From contig JACKEL010000016.1 of NCBI GenBank assembly GCA_020632975.1, positions 24,816 to 88,815 on the forward strand: 64,000 bases of DNA, in the 5' to 3' direction. The position numbers and the translations under genes were made by a program. This document shows, in pieces, positions 44,973-54,061 of the stretch. Source of the DNA: Myxococcales bacterium. GTDB taxonomy: Bacteria > Myxococcota_C > UBA6777. Within the stretch, counting starts at the first letter, position 1. Each line of letters begins with the position of its first letter. The notes beneath the pieces were generated by a model. That model was not told the origin of the DNA, made no database searches, and saw nothing but the letters and a program-made list of their open reading frames with translations.

Positions 44973-47407
44973 GCGCCATGATGTTGTGGTCATTGGAGAA
45001 CAAGATCTTGAATATGCGGTGGACGATACTCCTCGGAGTGCTCTTGTTGGCGTCTTGTTGGGCGGCACCTTCGCACGCAGAGGATGACGATAACAGCCCA
45101 CCCATCATCAAAAAGATCGAGATCAAAGGAAACCTACGCACGGAGACCATGGCGATCCTCAACCAGATCCAAAGTCGCCCCAAAAAGCCTTTGGATCGCA
45201 GTAAGGTCGCTGACGACGTCAAACGCATCTTTGCCCTTGGGCCCTTTAAAGATGTCCAAGTCTCCGCAAGACGCGATGGCGAGCAACTGGTCCTGATCTT
45301 CCGCGTCAAAGAAAAGCCTGCGATCCGCGACGTCCGCTTCAAAGGGTACAAAGAAGTCGGAATCGACGACATCAAAAAGGTTGTCGATGTCAAAAAGTAC
45401 GGGATCCTCAACCGCGCCCGCGTTCAACAAAACGTCCAAAAGATCCGCGAACTCTACGTCGAAAAAGGGTTCTACCTCGCAGAAGTCGAGGCAGAGATCT
45501 CCCGTCCCACCAATGCTTCCGTGATCATCACCTTCCAGATCCGCGAAAATGCGAAGATCATGATCCGACAAATCAACTTTGTTGGAAACCAAAAGGTCAC
45601 GAGCCAAACCCTGCGTCAGTATCTGCAAACCTCCGAACAATCGCTCCTTGGGATGATCTCAGGTCGTAGTACCTACCAAGAAGCCCTGATCCAACAAGAC
45701 CTTTTTCGTCTGAACTCTTATTACATGGATCACGGCTATATCAAGGTGAAGATGGGGAAACCCAAGGTCTATCTCAATGCAGATAAACGCTCGATCTACA
45801 TCACTTATTGGGTCACAGAAGGCGAATCCTACCGCTATCGAAAAGTGGGTGTCAAAGGTGATCTGCTGATGCCCGCAGAGACGATGCTGAAAAAGCTCAC
45901 CTTGCGCAAAGGCAACGTCTTCAACCGCACGCAGCTCTATAAAGAAAACCTGCTCGCCCTCACCAACTACTATCAAAACCGCGGATATGCCTACGTCAAC
46001 GTCATCCCTCGACACAATCTGATCGAAGAGACGCGCGAGATCGACCTCACCCTTGAGATCCAAAAAGGCAAGAAAGTCCGCATCGAACGTATCGAGATAT
46101 CGGGCAACACCATCACCCAAGACCGCGTTGTCCGCCGCGAGATCCGCGTCGCAGAAGGTGACTACTACAATGGTCGCCTCGTCCAGATCAGCCAGCAACG
46201 CATCTTTGCGCTGGGCTTCTTCGAAAAAGCCCATCCCCTCTACGGGATCAAAGCCAACTTCCGCAAAGGTAGCCAGCCCGACCGCGTGATCTTGCAGTTT
46301 GAAGTCAAAGAAAAGCCCACAGGGACCTTCCAGATCGGTGCGGGCTTTAGCTCGTTTGAACAGCTTGTCTTCAACGCACAGATCGCCAAAAACAACCTCT
46401 TTGGTCGTGGCCAGTCCCTCTCTTTTGCGGCCCAGCTTTCTTCGATTCGACAACTCTTTCAGATCCAATTTATCGAGCCTTACCTCTTCGACAGCCGCTG
46501 GACCTTCGCTTTTTCGGCCTACAACTCCCAACGCGACTATGGGACCTTGTTTTCCATCGGTTTCCGTCAAACCACGACGGGGGGTTCGCTCACATGGGGT
46601 TATCCACTACTCGATGACCTCAACCTTTTGTTGACTTACAAGTTCGAGCGCGTTCAGATCAACGCCAGCGGAAACACCCTTGATTCGGGGATTCGCATCA
46701 AAGGCTTCTTCTCTGGTGTTGACGGTCCAAGTATGACCTCCAGCTTGCGACTGACCTTGCGTTACGACAAACGCGACAACCGACTTTTCCCGACCAAAGG
46801 GCACTTCCAAAGCCTCTCCGTTGAACACGCTGACTGGTACCTTGGCTCGCAAAACCGTTTTACCCGTATCTCGGCCATCAGCCGTTGGTACATCGGGTTG
46901 CCTTTCTTTGGAAACGAGTTCTTGCCCGTCCTGCGTTTCAACCTCCAACTGGGTTGGATCTTCAGCCCCTCTGCGCAAGGTGTCCCATCCTTCGAGCGTT
47001 ATCGCCTTGGTGGTATCAACTCGATCCGCGGATTCCGTCCCTTTACCATCGGGCCAACCCGCCGAATCCCCGGACAATCGGATAGCGCCTTCAAACTCGA
47101 CGAGTTTAACTGGGGTGGTAACAAAGAGTTGATCTTCAACGCAGAGCTTGAGATCCCCATCATCCCCAGCGTCGGGCTCAAAGGGGTTCTCTTCTTCGAT
47201 GCAGGAAATACCTACGACGACAACGAGTTTCTCTTCGAAGATCGTCGTAATCCTTTCTTGCCACTCGGACTCTTTATGAGTGCGGGCTTTGGTTTCCGTT
47301 GGTTCTCTCCCATCGGGCCCTTGCGCTTCGAGTTTGGTCTCCCCATCACAAAAAGACCGGGTGACGAGACCATCCTCTTTGAGTTCAACATCGGAAACTC
47401 CTTCTAA
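44969..47407 (+). CDS. bamA: Outer-membrane protein assembly factor BamA
   Basis: 812 residues from GTG 44969; ATG 45014 just before the signal peptide (MRWTILLGVLLLASCWAA) is the other candidate. Five POTRA domains span about 45-420 (IKKIEIKGNLRTETM, IRDVRFKGYKEVG, IRQINFVGNQKV and so on). The Omp85 barrel contains the lid-lock motif YRLGGINSIRGFRPF (R-G-F) and ends with the C-terminal Phe (NIGNSF). It inserts beta-barrel proteins into the outer membrane. It is translationally coupled to lolD and followed by skp, the classic order. Confidence 0.96.
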   Translation: MSAMMLWSLENKILNMRWTILLGVLLLASCWAAPSHAEDDDNSPPIIKKIEIKGNLRTETMAILNQIQSRPKKPLDRSKVADDVKRIFALGPFKDVQVSARRDGEQLVLIFRVKEKPAIRDVRFKGYKEVGIDDIKKVVDVKKYGILNRARVQQNVQKIRELYVEKGFYLAEVEAEISRPTNASVIITFQIRENAKIMIRQINFVGNQKVTSQTLRQYLQTSEQSLLGMISGRSTYQEALIQQDLFRLNSYYMDHGYIKVKMGKPKVYLNADKRSIYITYWVTEGESYRYRKVGVKGDLLMPAETMLKKLTLRKGNVFNRTQLYKENLLALTNYYQNRGYAYVNVIPRHNLIEETREIDLTLEIQKGKKVRIERIEISGNTITQDRVVRREIRVAEGDYYNGRLVQISQQRIFALGFFEKAHPLYGIKANFRKGSQPDRVILQFEVKEKPTGTFQIGAGFSSFEQLVFNAQIAKNNLFGRGQSLSFAAQLSSIRQLFQIQFIEPYLFDSRWTFAFSAYNSQRDYGTLFSIGFRQTTTGGSLTWGYPLLDDLNLLLTYKFERVQINASGNTLDSGIRIKGFFSGVDGPSMTSSLRLTLRYDKRDNRLFPTKGHFQSLSVEHADWYLGSQNRFTRISAISRWYIGLPFFGNEFLPVLRFNLQLGWIFSPSAQGVPSFERYRLGGINSIRGFRPFTIGPTRRIPGQSDSAFKLDEFNWGGNKELIFNAELEIPIIPSVGLKGVLFFDAGNTYDDNEFLFEDRRNPFLPLGLFMSAGFGFRWFSPIGPLRFEFGLPITKRPGDETILFEFNIGNSF

Positions 47408-47416
47408 ACAAACCCT

Positions 47417-47432
47417 GCGGAGGCACCTCCGC
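47417..47432 (+). repeat. Short perfect palindrome between bamA and skp
   Basis: GCGGAGG-CA-CCTCCGC, seven pairs around a CA centre, 9 bases after the bamA stop. No T-run, so it is more likely an mRNA-stability or attenuation hairpin than a terminator. Confidence 0.4.
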
Positions 47433-47471
47433 TTACGATTTCATGCCGCCCACAAAGGAGGAAAGACTCTC

Positions 47472-48053
47472 ATGTTTCGTAGCCTACTCATCGCTTGTTT
47501 CTTATTGATCCCAATGGTCGTAAAGGCCGAAACCAAACGTATCGGCTACGTGGACCTGCGAAAGGCCCTCAACGAGGTTGATGACGGACGACAAGCCAAA
47601 AACAAGCTCCAAAAGAAGAAAAGCGCTTACCAAACCAAGCTCAACGCACAGCAAGAAAAGCTCAAGCGCGAAAAGAAGATCTTCGACCGTCGTGCAAGCA
47701 TCCTCCGCGGAGAAGCCAAGCGCAAAGCACAACTCAAGCTTCAACAAAAGTTCCTTGAGCTTCAAAAGACCTACACCAGCTTGACCCGCGAACTCGCGCA
47801 AGAAGAGGCCAAAGAAACGCGCGTGATCTTCCGCAAGATGGAACTCATCATCCGCGAGATCGCCGAAAAAGAAGGTCTCGACCTGATGCTCGAAAAGACC
47901 GAAAGCAGCATCCTCTACGCACGTTCGGGTATGGACTACACCAACGAACTGATCCGCCTCTACAACAAGCGTTTCGGTCGTGGTGGCGGTCGCCGTGTCT
48001 CCCGCTCGAAAGGCAAAAAAAGCAAAAAGCGTCGTCGTCGTCGTCGCAAGTAA
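47472..48053 (+). CDS. skp: Periplasmic chaperone Skp/OmpH with an Arg/Lys tail
   Basis: 193 residues. Signal peptide (LLIACFLLIPMVVKA), then the Skp domain: RIGYVDLRKALNEVDDGRQAKNKLQ, a long charged coiled coil, and a closing segment IREIAEKEGLDLMLEKTESSILYA. The last 25 residues are RGGGRRVSRSKG plus poly-basic KKRRRRRR, which ordinary Skp proteins (about 160 residues) lack. Skp holds unfolded outer-membrane proteins in the periplasm for delivery to BamA, encoded just upstream. AAGGAGG stands ten bases before the ATG. Confidence 0.9.
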   Translation: MFRSLLIACFLLIPMVVKAETKRIGYVDLRKALNEVDDGRQAKNKLQKKKSAYQTKLNAQQEKLKREKKIFDRRASILRGEAKRKAQLKLQQKFLELQKTYTSLTRELAQEEAKETRVIFRKMELIIREIAEKEGLDLMLEKTESSILYARSGMDYTNELIRLYNKRFGRGGGRRVSRSKGKKSKKRRRRRRK

Positions 48054-48234
48054 TCCCTCCCCCCTCTCTTTTCTCCTCCCTCAAAAACCTCTATCACTTC
48101 TCTTGCTTTTGCGCGCATCCTACGGCAAAAAAGAACGTCCCCTCTTGCCTCAAGACGCAAGCAGCGACACCTTTAGCCCACTCTTCTTTATCTCTTTATG
48201 CTTTTCAATGAGGCTTTTCAGGAGAAGATAGAAC

Positions 48235-48888
48235 ATGCTGACTCTCTTTCGAGACCCACAATACTTTGTGTTGCTGTGTTTAACGATGTTGATCTCACTC
48301 ACATTCCACGAGTTTGCCCACGCTTGGACAGCTTACAAACTCAACGATGACACAGCTTACCGCGAAGGTCGCGTCACCTTGAATCCCATCGTTCACCTCG
48401 ATTTGATGGGCTCCATCGTATTCTTGATCTCTGGCGGCTTTGGATGGGCACGCCCTGTCCCCGTCAATCCCACCAACTTCAAACAACCACGCCGCGACGA
48501 TATCCTCGTGACAGGCGCTGGCCCCGCTTCGAACTTGCTCTTGAGCTTGATCTCTGCGGGTCTCTTGTTTGCGTTGGCTCGATTTGGAGGCTCCCTACCT
48601 GCCGAGGTCAACGGGTTTCTCTCCCACTTTTTTCGTGTGATGGTCTACGTCAACCTCGTGTTGGCCTTCTTCAACCTGATCCCCCTCTTCCCCCTCGACG
48701 GTTCGCATATCGTCACCAACCTGCTCCCACTCAACCAAGCCTACCGTTTCAAACGCTTCAACGAAGAGTACGGTGGATGGACTTTGATGATCCTGATCGC
48801 TCTCCCTTACTTTACCCAAGGAAACATCAGCCCCATCGGATGGACCATTCGGCCACTCATCGAATTTTTCTACCGTCTCCTTGTGTAA
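48235..48888 (+). CDS. Site-2 protease family membrane metalloprotease (M50)
   Basis: 217 residues. Zinc motif LTFHEFAHAW (HExxH) in the first membrane helix, and the third-ligand motif FNLIPLFPLDGSHI near residue 145. Several hydrophobic helices. RPVPVNPTNFKQPRRDDILVTGAGPASNLLLS is the conserved segment of the small YwhC/Rip3-like S2P group. It probably cleaves substrates within the inner membrane; the substrate is unknown. AGGAG lies upstream. Confidence 0.9.
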   Translation: MLTLFRDPQYFVLLCLTMLISLTFHEFAHAWTAYKLNDDTAYREGRVTLNPIVHLDLMGSIVFLISGGFGWARPVPVNPTNFKQPRRDDILVTGAGPASNLLLSLISAGLLFALARFGGSLPAEVNGFLSHFFRVMVYVNLVLAFFNLIPLFPLDGSHIVTNLLPLNQAYRFKRFNEEYGGWTLMILIALPYFTQGNISPIGWTIRPLIEFFYRLLV

Positions 48889-48931
48889 GCTCTGAGCCCC
48901 ACCAACCCCCCGAACAAAGGACCCCACGGCG

Positions 48932-49942
48932 ATGCAAGACATCACCCTTTCTCACAAAGATCTCAACCTACAATGGGAGTCTTTCGACGGTCCGTTGGAT
49001 CTCCTTCTCCATCTGATCCGCAAACGTGACCTCGATATCTTTGATCTCCCAATCCACCAAATCGCCGAAGAGTTCCAAGCCTACGTCGAAGCCATCCAAC
49101 GCGTCGATCTCGAAAAGGCTGGGGGTTACCTCGAACTTGCCGCAGAACTCACCCAGATCAAGTCGCGTATGCTCCTGCCTCGCGTGCAAGACAGCAAAGA
49201 AGATCCGCGCGCCAAGCTCGTCGAAAAGGTCATGGAGTACGAACAAGTCAAGCAGCTCTCGCTCCAACTCCAAGATCGCAACCTGCTCGGTCGCGATGTC
49301 TTTATACGAGGAAGCGACCTGCGCGACGAGATCCCCGAACTACCGCCCGAAACGGACGTTACAGCAGGCGAGTTGATCGATATCTTCTCCGCCCTCCTTC
49401 GACGAAAGATGCAACAAGCCAACCAAAGCGGCCCTTTTCACCAAGTCCGCCGCGATACGGTGACGGTCCGTCAACAAATCTCGTGGGTTTGTCATCAACT
49501 GCGTGCAACACGCCAACTCCGTTTCTCCCGTCTTATCGAGGATATATGGGATCGCTCAACTTTAATTGTCACTTTTCTTGCGTTGTTGGAGCTTTGTCGG
49601 TTACACCATATAAAGCTGGCTCAGGTCGATCAGGAGGACATCATGGTGGAGGCCATCTCCGATCTTGATCAAATCCCCATCGACGATCCTGCGAGCTTTA
49701 CGTACCGTGCAACGCCTCTCTCTGAAGAAGAACAACAACGATTGGATCAAGAGGAAGTGCTCGGTCTCAGCGGCTTTACCATCATCGAACAAGACCAAGA
49801 TGACGACGATGATGACGAAGACCTCGAACAAGACGATGCTTACGCAGAAAACGAAGACATCGAACAAGATGACGATGACTTCGATGACTTTGAAGAGGAC
49901 GAAGACCTCTTAGAGGACTTCCCCAACCACAAAAAACCTTGA
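48932..49942 (+). CDS. scpA: Segregation and condensation protein A with acidic tail
   Basis: 336 residues; usual length is about 250. The N-terminal Smc-binding part is clear (FDGPLDLLLHLIRKRDLDIFDLPIHQIAEEFQAYV, LELAAELTQIKSRMLLP). The winged-helix C-terminal part is FLALLELCRLHHIKLAQVDQEDI. After residue 260 an Asp/Glu-rich tail follows, with runs of four to seven consecutive acidic residues. ScpA is the kleisin linking SMC heads with ScpB. It is followed 32 bases later by scpB. Confidence 0.95.
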   Translation: MQDITLSHKDLNLQWESFDGPLDLLLHLIRKRDLDIFDLPIHQIAEEFQAYVEAIQRVDLEKAGGYLELAAELTQIKSRMLLPRVQDSKEDPRAKLVEKVMEYEQVKQLSLQLQDRNLLGRDVFIRGSDLRDEIPELPPETDVTAGELIDIFSALLRRKMQQANQSGPFHQVRRDTVTVRQQISWVCHQLRATRQLRFSRLIEDIWDRSTLIVTFLALLELCRLHHIKLAQVDQEDIMVEAISDLDQIPIDDPASFTYRATPLSEEEQQRLDQEEVLGLSGFTIIEQDQDDDDDDEDLEQDDAYAENEDIEQDDDDFDDFEEDEDLLEDFPNHKKP

Positions 49943-49974
49943 CCCGATCATCCTCGCTTTGATGGAGGCACCAC

Positions 49975-50652
49975 ATGCGACAACGCGCCCATCACGCAAG
50001 CGCGCTTACAGGCCATAGCAACTGGGGCTTTCGCTCCCGACAAGAATCCGCGCTCGAAGCCCTTTACGGCCAAATCGAAGCCTTGCTTTTTGCGGCCAAC
50101 CGACCTCTTTCACGCGAAGACATGCGCGACATCCTCGAACATGCGGGATTTTCGGTTCTTCCCGAACAAATCGATAGTGTCCTGCGCGAACTCAAAAACC
50201 AGTACAACCACCCCATGCGTGGTCTGCGCCTCGAAAATGTCGCAGGTGGCTGGCAGATCCGCACGCGCTCTGAGCACGCACACTTGCTTCAACTCCTTTA
50301 CGAAGAGAAGCCTCCCCGCTTGAGCCGCGCGGCCCTCGAATGTCTCTCCATCATCGCTTATCGACAGCCGTTGACACGCGCAGAGATCGATGTGATCCGC
50401 GGTGTGGACTCCAGCGGTACACTGCGCAGCTTGCTCGATCGCAAACTCATCGCTCGCGTGGGACGCAGCGAAGACGCACGCCGCGCTTACATGTATGGCA
50501 CCACCCACGAGTTCCTTGAGTTCTTCGGCCTCAACGATCTTCGCGAACTGCCCAGCGTCCTCAACGCTTCGAGCCAAAAGCCCCAGCAAGAGGCCGCAAG
50601 CAGCGAAGACGAAGCCATCGAAGCCCCCCAAGAGCCTGCCTCCAAAGAATAA
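49975..50652 (+). CDS. scpB: Segregation and condensation protein B
   Basis: 225 residues; ATG 49975 with GGAGG six bases upstream. Two winged-helix domains: IEALLFAANRPLSREDMRDIL with VAGGWQIRTRSE, and LSRAALECLSIIAYRQPLTRAEIDVIRGVDSSGTLRSLLDRKLIARVGR. The last 30 residues are an acidic, Gln/Ala-rich tail. It dimerises on ScpA in the SMC complex and acts on the nucleoid. Confidence 0.95.
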   Translation: MRQRAHHASALTGHSNWGFRSRQESALEALYGQIEALLFAANRPLSREDMRDILEHAGFSVLPEQIDSVLRELKNQYNHPMRGLRLENVAGGWQIRTRSEHAHLLQLLYEEKPPRLSRAALECLSIIAYRQPLTRAEIDVIRGVDSSGTLRSLLDRKLIARVGRSEDARRAYMYGTTHEFLEFFGLNDLRELPSVLNASSQKPQQEAASSEDEAIEAPQEPASKE

Positions 50653-51233
50653 ATCTGCTCCTCCCCCTCAAAATACCTGACAAAACTCCCACACACAAAT
50701 CAACATTACATCAAAGCCAATGTTTGCAAGATGTTTTGCTCGGCCTTGTGCGCCAACGAAAACCATCGTTGACCCTCACCAAAGCACCCAACGATGAAGA
50801 CAATCCTTCCCTCAAGATTCCACATGAAGACCCAAGACCTCTTCTTTGTGGTGAAACGATCCCCCAACCCACCCCGAAGAAAATCCAGAAACAACCCTTG
50901 ATTTTTCTCAGCTTTTCCCGTCACCCCTTGACAAATCTCAAGGGACGCTATACATCTTCACCCTCACAACCAGGGTACCGTCCCCGTACAAGCCACCCCC
51001 TCATTTGTTCGGCTTGCCATCCTACACTACGTTGTACCCACAAGTTCACGACAGAGCCCCACATCACTTTCTCTCAAACTACAAACTGATGAAGTGCTCT
51101 GTGTCTCTTGCATCACCCAAAGGCAAGAACCCACCCCTAGAGAATCACGACAGAATGCTGTCCCCTTATTCAATCGCTCGCGTTGCGCACTTGTTGCGCC
51201 GCAACCCCTACTTGTCCCAAACAGGAGCCCGTG
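50653..51233 (+). other. Intergenic stretch with a candidate promoter
   Basis: 580 bases without a convincing gene; a 121-codon open frame (50724-51089) lacks a ribosome site and protein-like composition. A promoter-like pair TTGACA (50928-50933) and TATACA (50949-50954) has a short 15-base spacer. It would transcribe the disordered-protein gene with a leader of about 270 bases. Confidence 0.4.
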
Positions 51234-51899
51234 ATGGAAAAGGAAAAAGAGCTCGAAGCCAACAACACGCAACCAGAAGACGCGCAAGAAAAAGAAGCTT
51301 CGGCCCAACCTCGCCCTGACAACACACGACGCAACAACCAACGCCGCAACCAACGCCGCAAAGATAACGCGCCACGGGCCGACGAAAAAGACGAGGACTT
51401 CGGAAATCGCAAAGATTACCAACCGACCCATGCCATCGGCGGTTACTACCGCGAACCCATGGCTGGCGGCGATCACTGGAATCGACGAAACAACCGAAAC
51501 CACCGACACAACCACCACAACCAGCGCGAAATCGAAGGTGTTCTCTCTGTCAACCAACCCGGTTGGCAGCAGCATCTTGCCCGTCAGATGGAACAAGATC
51601 GCAACAACGTCTTGACCATGCGACAACAAGAACACACTTCCCAAGCACTCGATCGCCGCTACAACAACACCCTTCGCAGCCACGAACAACGCAGCCAAGA
51701 TCCTGATGCGGTCTGGTCGCGCTTCATGGATGACCTCAAGCGTGGCAAGATCCATCCCGATGGCCGCCCCAAACGCAACAACCATCGCAATAACAACAAC
51801 AACAACCACAAACGGCGCAAACACAACAACCGACCGCAAAACCAAGACGCGGCCCCCCAAAGTGCGCCCAGTGAAACACAGGACAAAGACAAAGAATAA
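51234..51899 (+). CDS. Low-complexity Asn/Arg/His-rich protein
   Basis: 221 residues from ATG 51234 (AGGAG six bases upstream). No folded domain is recognised. The N-terminal 35 residues are acidic and Gln-rich, followed by basic RRNNQRRNQRRK and RRNNRNHRHNHH segments. A more ordered middle part follows (REIEGVLSVNQPGWQQHLARQMEQDRNNVLTMRQQ ... DAVWSRFMDDLKRGKIHPDGRPK). The C-terminal tail has polyAsn (NNNNNN) and KRRKHNN. The composition suggests RNA or DNA binding and possibly condensate formation. It sits between scpB and an rRNA pseudouridine synthase gene. Confidence 0.65.
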   Translation: MEKEKELEANNTQPEDAQEKEASAQPRPDNTRRNNQRRNQRRKDNAPRADEKDEDFGNRKDYQPTHAIGGYYREPMAGGDHWNRRNNRNHRHNHHNQREIEGVLSVNQPGWQQHLARQMEQDRNNVLTMRQQEHTSQALDRRYNNTLRSHEQRSQDPDAVWSRFMDDLKRGKIHPDGRPKRNNHRNNNNNNHKRRKHNNRPQNQDAAPQSAPSETQDKDKE

Positions 51900-52027
51900 G
51901 ATATCCCCAACGCCCCACCCTCCCGATCCCTCAATAGAACCCGCCGTAAAGCGCCGAAGTCGCCCGAATGTCCGGGCGCACCGCTTCCATACTGCGCAGG
52001 AACAACAAGCACCAAAGGAACGACGTG

Positions 52028-52927
52028 ATGTCGACCACACAACAGCAACCAGAACGTTTACAAAAACTCCTCGCGCGCGCAGGGATGACCTCGCGACGCA
52101 AAGCCGAAGAGATGATCGAAAAAGGCCAAGTCACCGTCAATGGTAAGATCGCCCAACTCGGCGACAAAGCCATCCACGGCAAAGACAAGATCCTTGTCGA
52201 TGGCACGCCCCTCGCTGCCCCCGAACTTCTCGTCTACTTGCGGCTCTACAAACCCAGAGGCTTCCTCACGGCGATGTCTGACGACACTGGTCGTCCCATC
52301 ATCACCGAACTGATCACAGATATCCCCGAGCGCGTCTTTCCTGTGGGACGACTCGACTACGACAGCGAAGGCTTGCTTCTTCTCACCAACGACGGGGATC
52401 TCGCCAACGCCCTGATGCACCCGTCTTATCAGATCCAACGTACCTACTACGCCAAAGTCCGTGGAAACCCATCGGCCAACGTACTGCGACAGCTTGTGGA
52501 TGGCGTGAAGCTCGAAGACGGGTTGGCACAAGCCCTCCACGTCGAAAAGCTCCAGCCGACCCCCGCAGGGCACACCTGGATCGAATTGACCCTTACAGAA
52601 GGACGCAACCGCGAAGTCCGCCGTATGTGCGAAAGCATCGGCCACCCTGTCCTTCGCCTTCGTCGCGTCCGCTTTGGTAACGTCGATCTCGAAGGACTTC
52701 AGCCTGGAGAGTACCAATACCTCTCTGAAAATGCTGTCAAAGAACTTCGCAACCTCACGGGCAACCGCATCCAAGCACCCCAGACCGCCGCCAAACCCGT
52801 GAACAAGCCCAAGCCCAAACAAAAGCCCAAAAACAAAAAGACCGCTGACGCCTCACAAGCCCCCCACAAAGAAATCCCCGCCTTTACCACCAAACGCGTC
52901 AAGTCCCGCGAATCCAAAAAACGCTAA
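52028..52927 (+). CDS. rluB: rRNA large-subunit pseudouridine synthase B (RluB family)
   Basis: 300 residues from ATG 52028 (AAAGGA upstream). N-terminal S4 RNA-binding domain (QKLLARAGMTSRRKAEEMIEKGQVTVNG). The catalytic domain has GRLDYDSEGLLLLTNDG (catalytic Asp, about residue 109), then TYYAKVRG and LTEGRNREVRRMCE. A Pro/Lys-rich tail of about 50 residues follows. It modifies a uridine in 23S rRNA. Its stop overlaps the end of the convergent gene by 4 bases. Confidence 0.93.
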   Translation: MSTTQQQPERLQKLLARAGMTSRRKAEEMIEKGQVTVNGKIAQLGDKAIHGKDKILVDGTPLAAPELLVYLRLYKPRGFLTAMSDDTGRPIITELITDIPERVFPVGRLDYDSEGLLLLTNDGDLANALMHPSYQIQRTYYAKVRGNPSANVLRQLVDGVKLEDGLAQALHVEKLQPTPAGHTWIELTLTEGRNREVRRMCESIGHPVLRLRRVRFGNVDLEGLQPGEYQYLSENAVKELRNLTGNRIQAPQTAAKPVNKPKPKQKPKNKKTADASQAPHKEIPAFTTKRVKSRESKKR

Positions 52928-53553
52928 GACCAACGCACCCTCACCTGAAACCCATCCTCCGCAACAGGAAATCCTACAAGTTCTACCTCTTTGCGCTCTG
53001 TCATCCGCAACAAGAAACGCAACGCAAAAAGCTGTAACAACCGCCATGTTGGGTTCCCAAAAAACGCTGCCCCCGACAGGGACAGATCCGCCTGCCCCCA
53101 GCCCACTTTGACGTCCAAGCGCCCTTCATCGTACATCTTGGGATGAAACCCCGCAGCTTGGCGCAAAAGCACATTTGGCCCTGTCATCCGCAACAAACGC
53201 AGCGCGCTAGGCCGACTCCCGCGCATCAGATCTTCCCACATCGTTTCTTCCAAACGCAAAAGGTCGCCCTCCAAAAAGAGATCCGTGATCACCTCAAACG
53301 TCCGAATCTGTAGCGCAACAGGCAACCAATCCGTATCTTGCGGAGACGATGGAAGATGACGCTCCCACTCCCCCAACGCCTCGCGGATCTGCGCCTCTGC
53401 ACCCTGTCCCCAACGCGCAGAGGCATTTTTGGCCCAATCCTTTAACAGCGATCCAATACAACGGCCAGGAAGCGCATGGACCTGCGAGATCTCCCAACGC
53501 TCGCAATTCCCCAAATCTTCTATCCTTTTTCCTTTGTCTTTCAAAAAAACCAT
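52924..53553 (-). CDS. Hypothetical protein, possibly of the Myxococcales DUF2378 group
   Basis: 209 residues from ATG 53553 (GGAG five bases upstream); an in-frame codon at 53604 lies inside the tRNA promoter and is less likely. No signal peptide. Helical in its first two thirds (VHALPGRCIGSLLKDW, LEETMWEDLMRGSRPSALRLLRMTG). The end is beta-rich (VELVGFPVAEDGFQVRVRW). The late segment resembles the DUF2378/TIGR02265 family typical of myxobacteria, but this is from memory of the pattern and is weak. Confidence 0.6.
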   Translation of the reverse strand: MVFLKDKGKRIEDLGNCERWEISQVHALPGRCIGSLLKDWAKNASARWGQGAEAQIREALGEWERHLPSSPQDTDWLPVALQIRTFEVITDLFLEGDLLRLEETMWEDLMRGSRPSALRLLRMTGPNVLLRQAAGFHPKMYDEGRLDVKVGWGQADLSLSGAAFFGNPTWRLLQLFALRFLLRMTERKEVELVGFPVAEDGFQVRVRWS

Positions 53554-53572
53554 CTCTTCTCCAAAAAAGCGC

Positions 53573-53600
53573 TTGACAATCCAAGTTCTCTGGGTACTAT
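53573..53600 (+). promoter_or_regulatory. Promoter of the initiator tRNA cluster
   Basis: TTGACA (53573-53578), 16-base spacer, TACTAT (53595-53600), 11 bases before the first tRNA. It is divergent from the preceding minus-strand gene. Confidence 0.7.
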
Positions 53601-53611
53601 ACACGACTCAC

Positions 53612-53685
<74 letters not shown>

Positions 53686-53768
53686 TTTCATGCCTCTGAC
53701 AAAACTTGTCAAAGCATTTATTTTTTTCTGAACCTTTTTTGGATAGCCCTCGTATCCAACCCCCATGA

Positions 53769-53842
<74 letters not shown>

Positions 53843-53943
53843 CTTTTTCTCCTTCACAACGAAAGTTGTGAGTGACCCTGGTTCCCGCCTGAATAAGGCG
53901 TTTTCTTATAAAAGGCGCTTCCGCAAGGTTGAGCGCCCATTGG

Positions 53944-54017
<74 letters not shown>

Positions 54018-54021
54018 CAAC

Positions 54022-54057
54022 AAAAAAGGCCATATCTTCGGATATGGCCTTTTTTTA
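54022..54057. terminator. Bidirectional rho-independent terminator
   Basis: Nine-pair stem GGCCATATC/GATATGGCC (54028-54036, 54041-54049) with a TTCG tetraloop, flanked by six A on the left and a T-run on the right. It ends the tRNA cluster on plus and the DUF309 unit on minus. Confidence 0.93.
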
Positions 54058-54061
54058 TTTC

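Noticed and set aside
50724..51089. 121-codon frame between scpB and the disordered-protein gene
   Set aside because: No ribosome site, no protein-like pattern, and it crosses the promoter-like pair.
51027..52040. 337-codon minus-strand frame rich in Val/Phe
   Set aside because: Antisense shadow of the Asn/Arg-rich gene (AAC read as GTT); no start site or membrane topology that makes sense.
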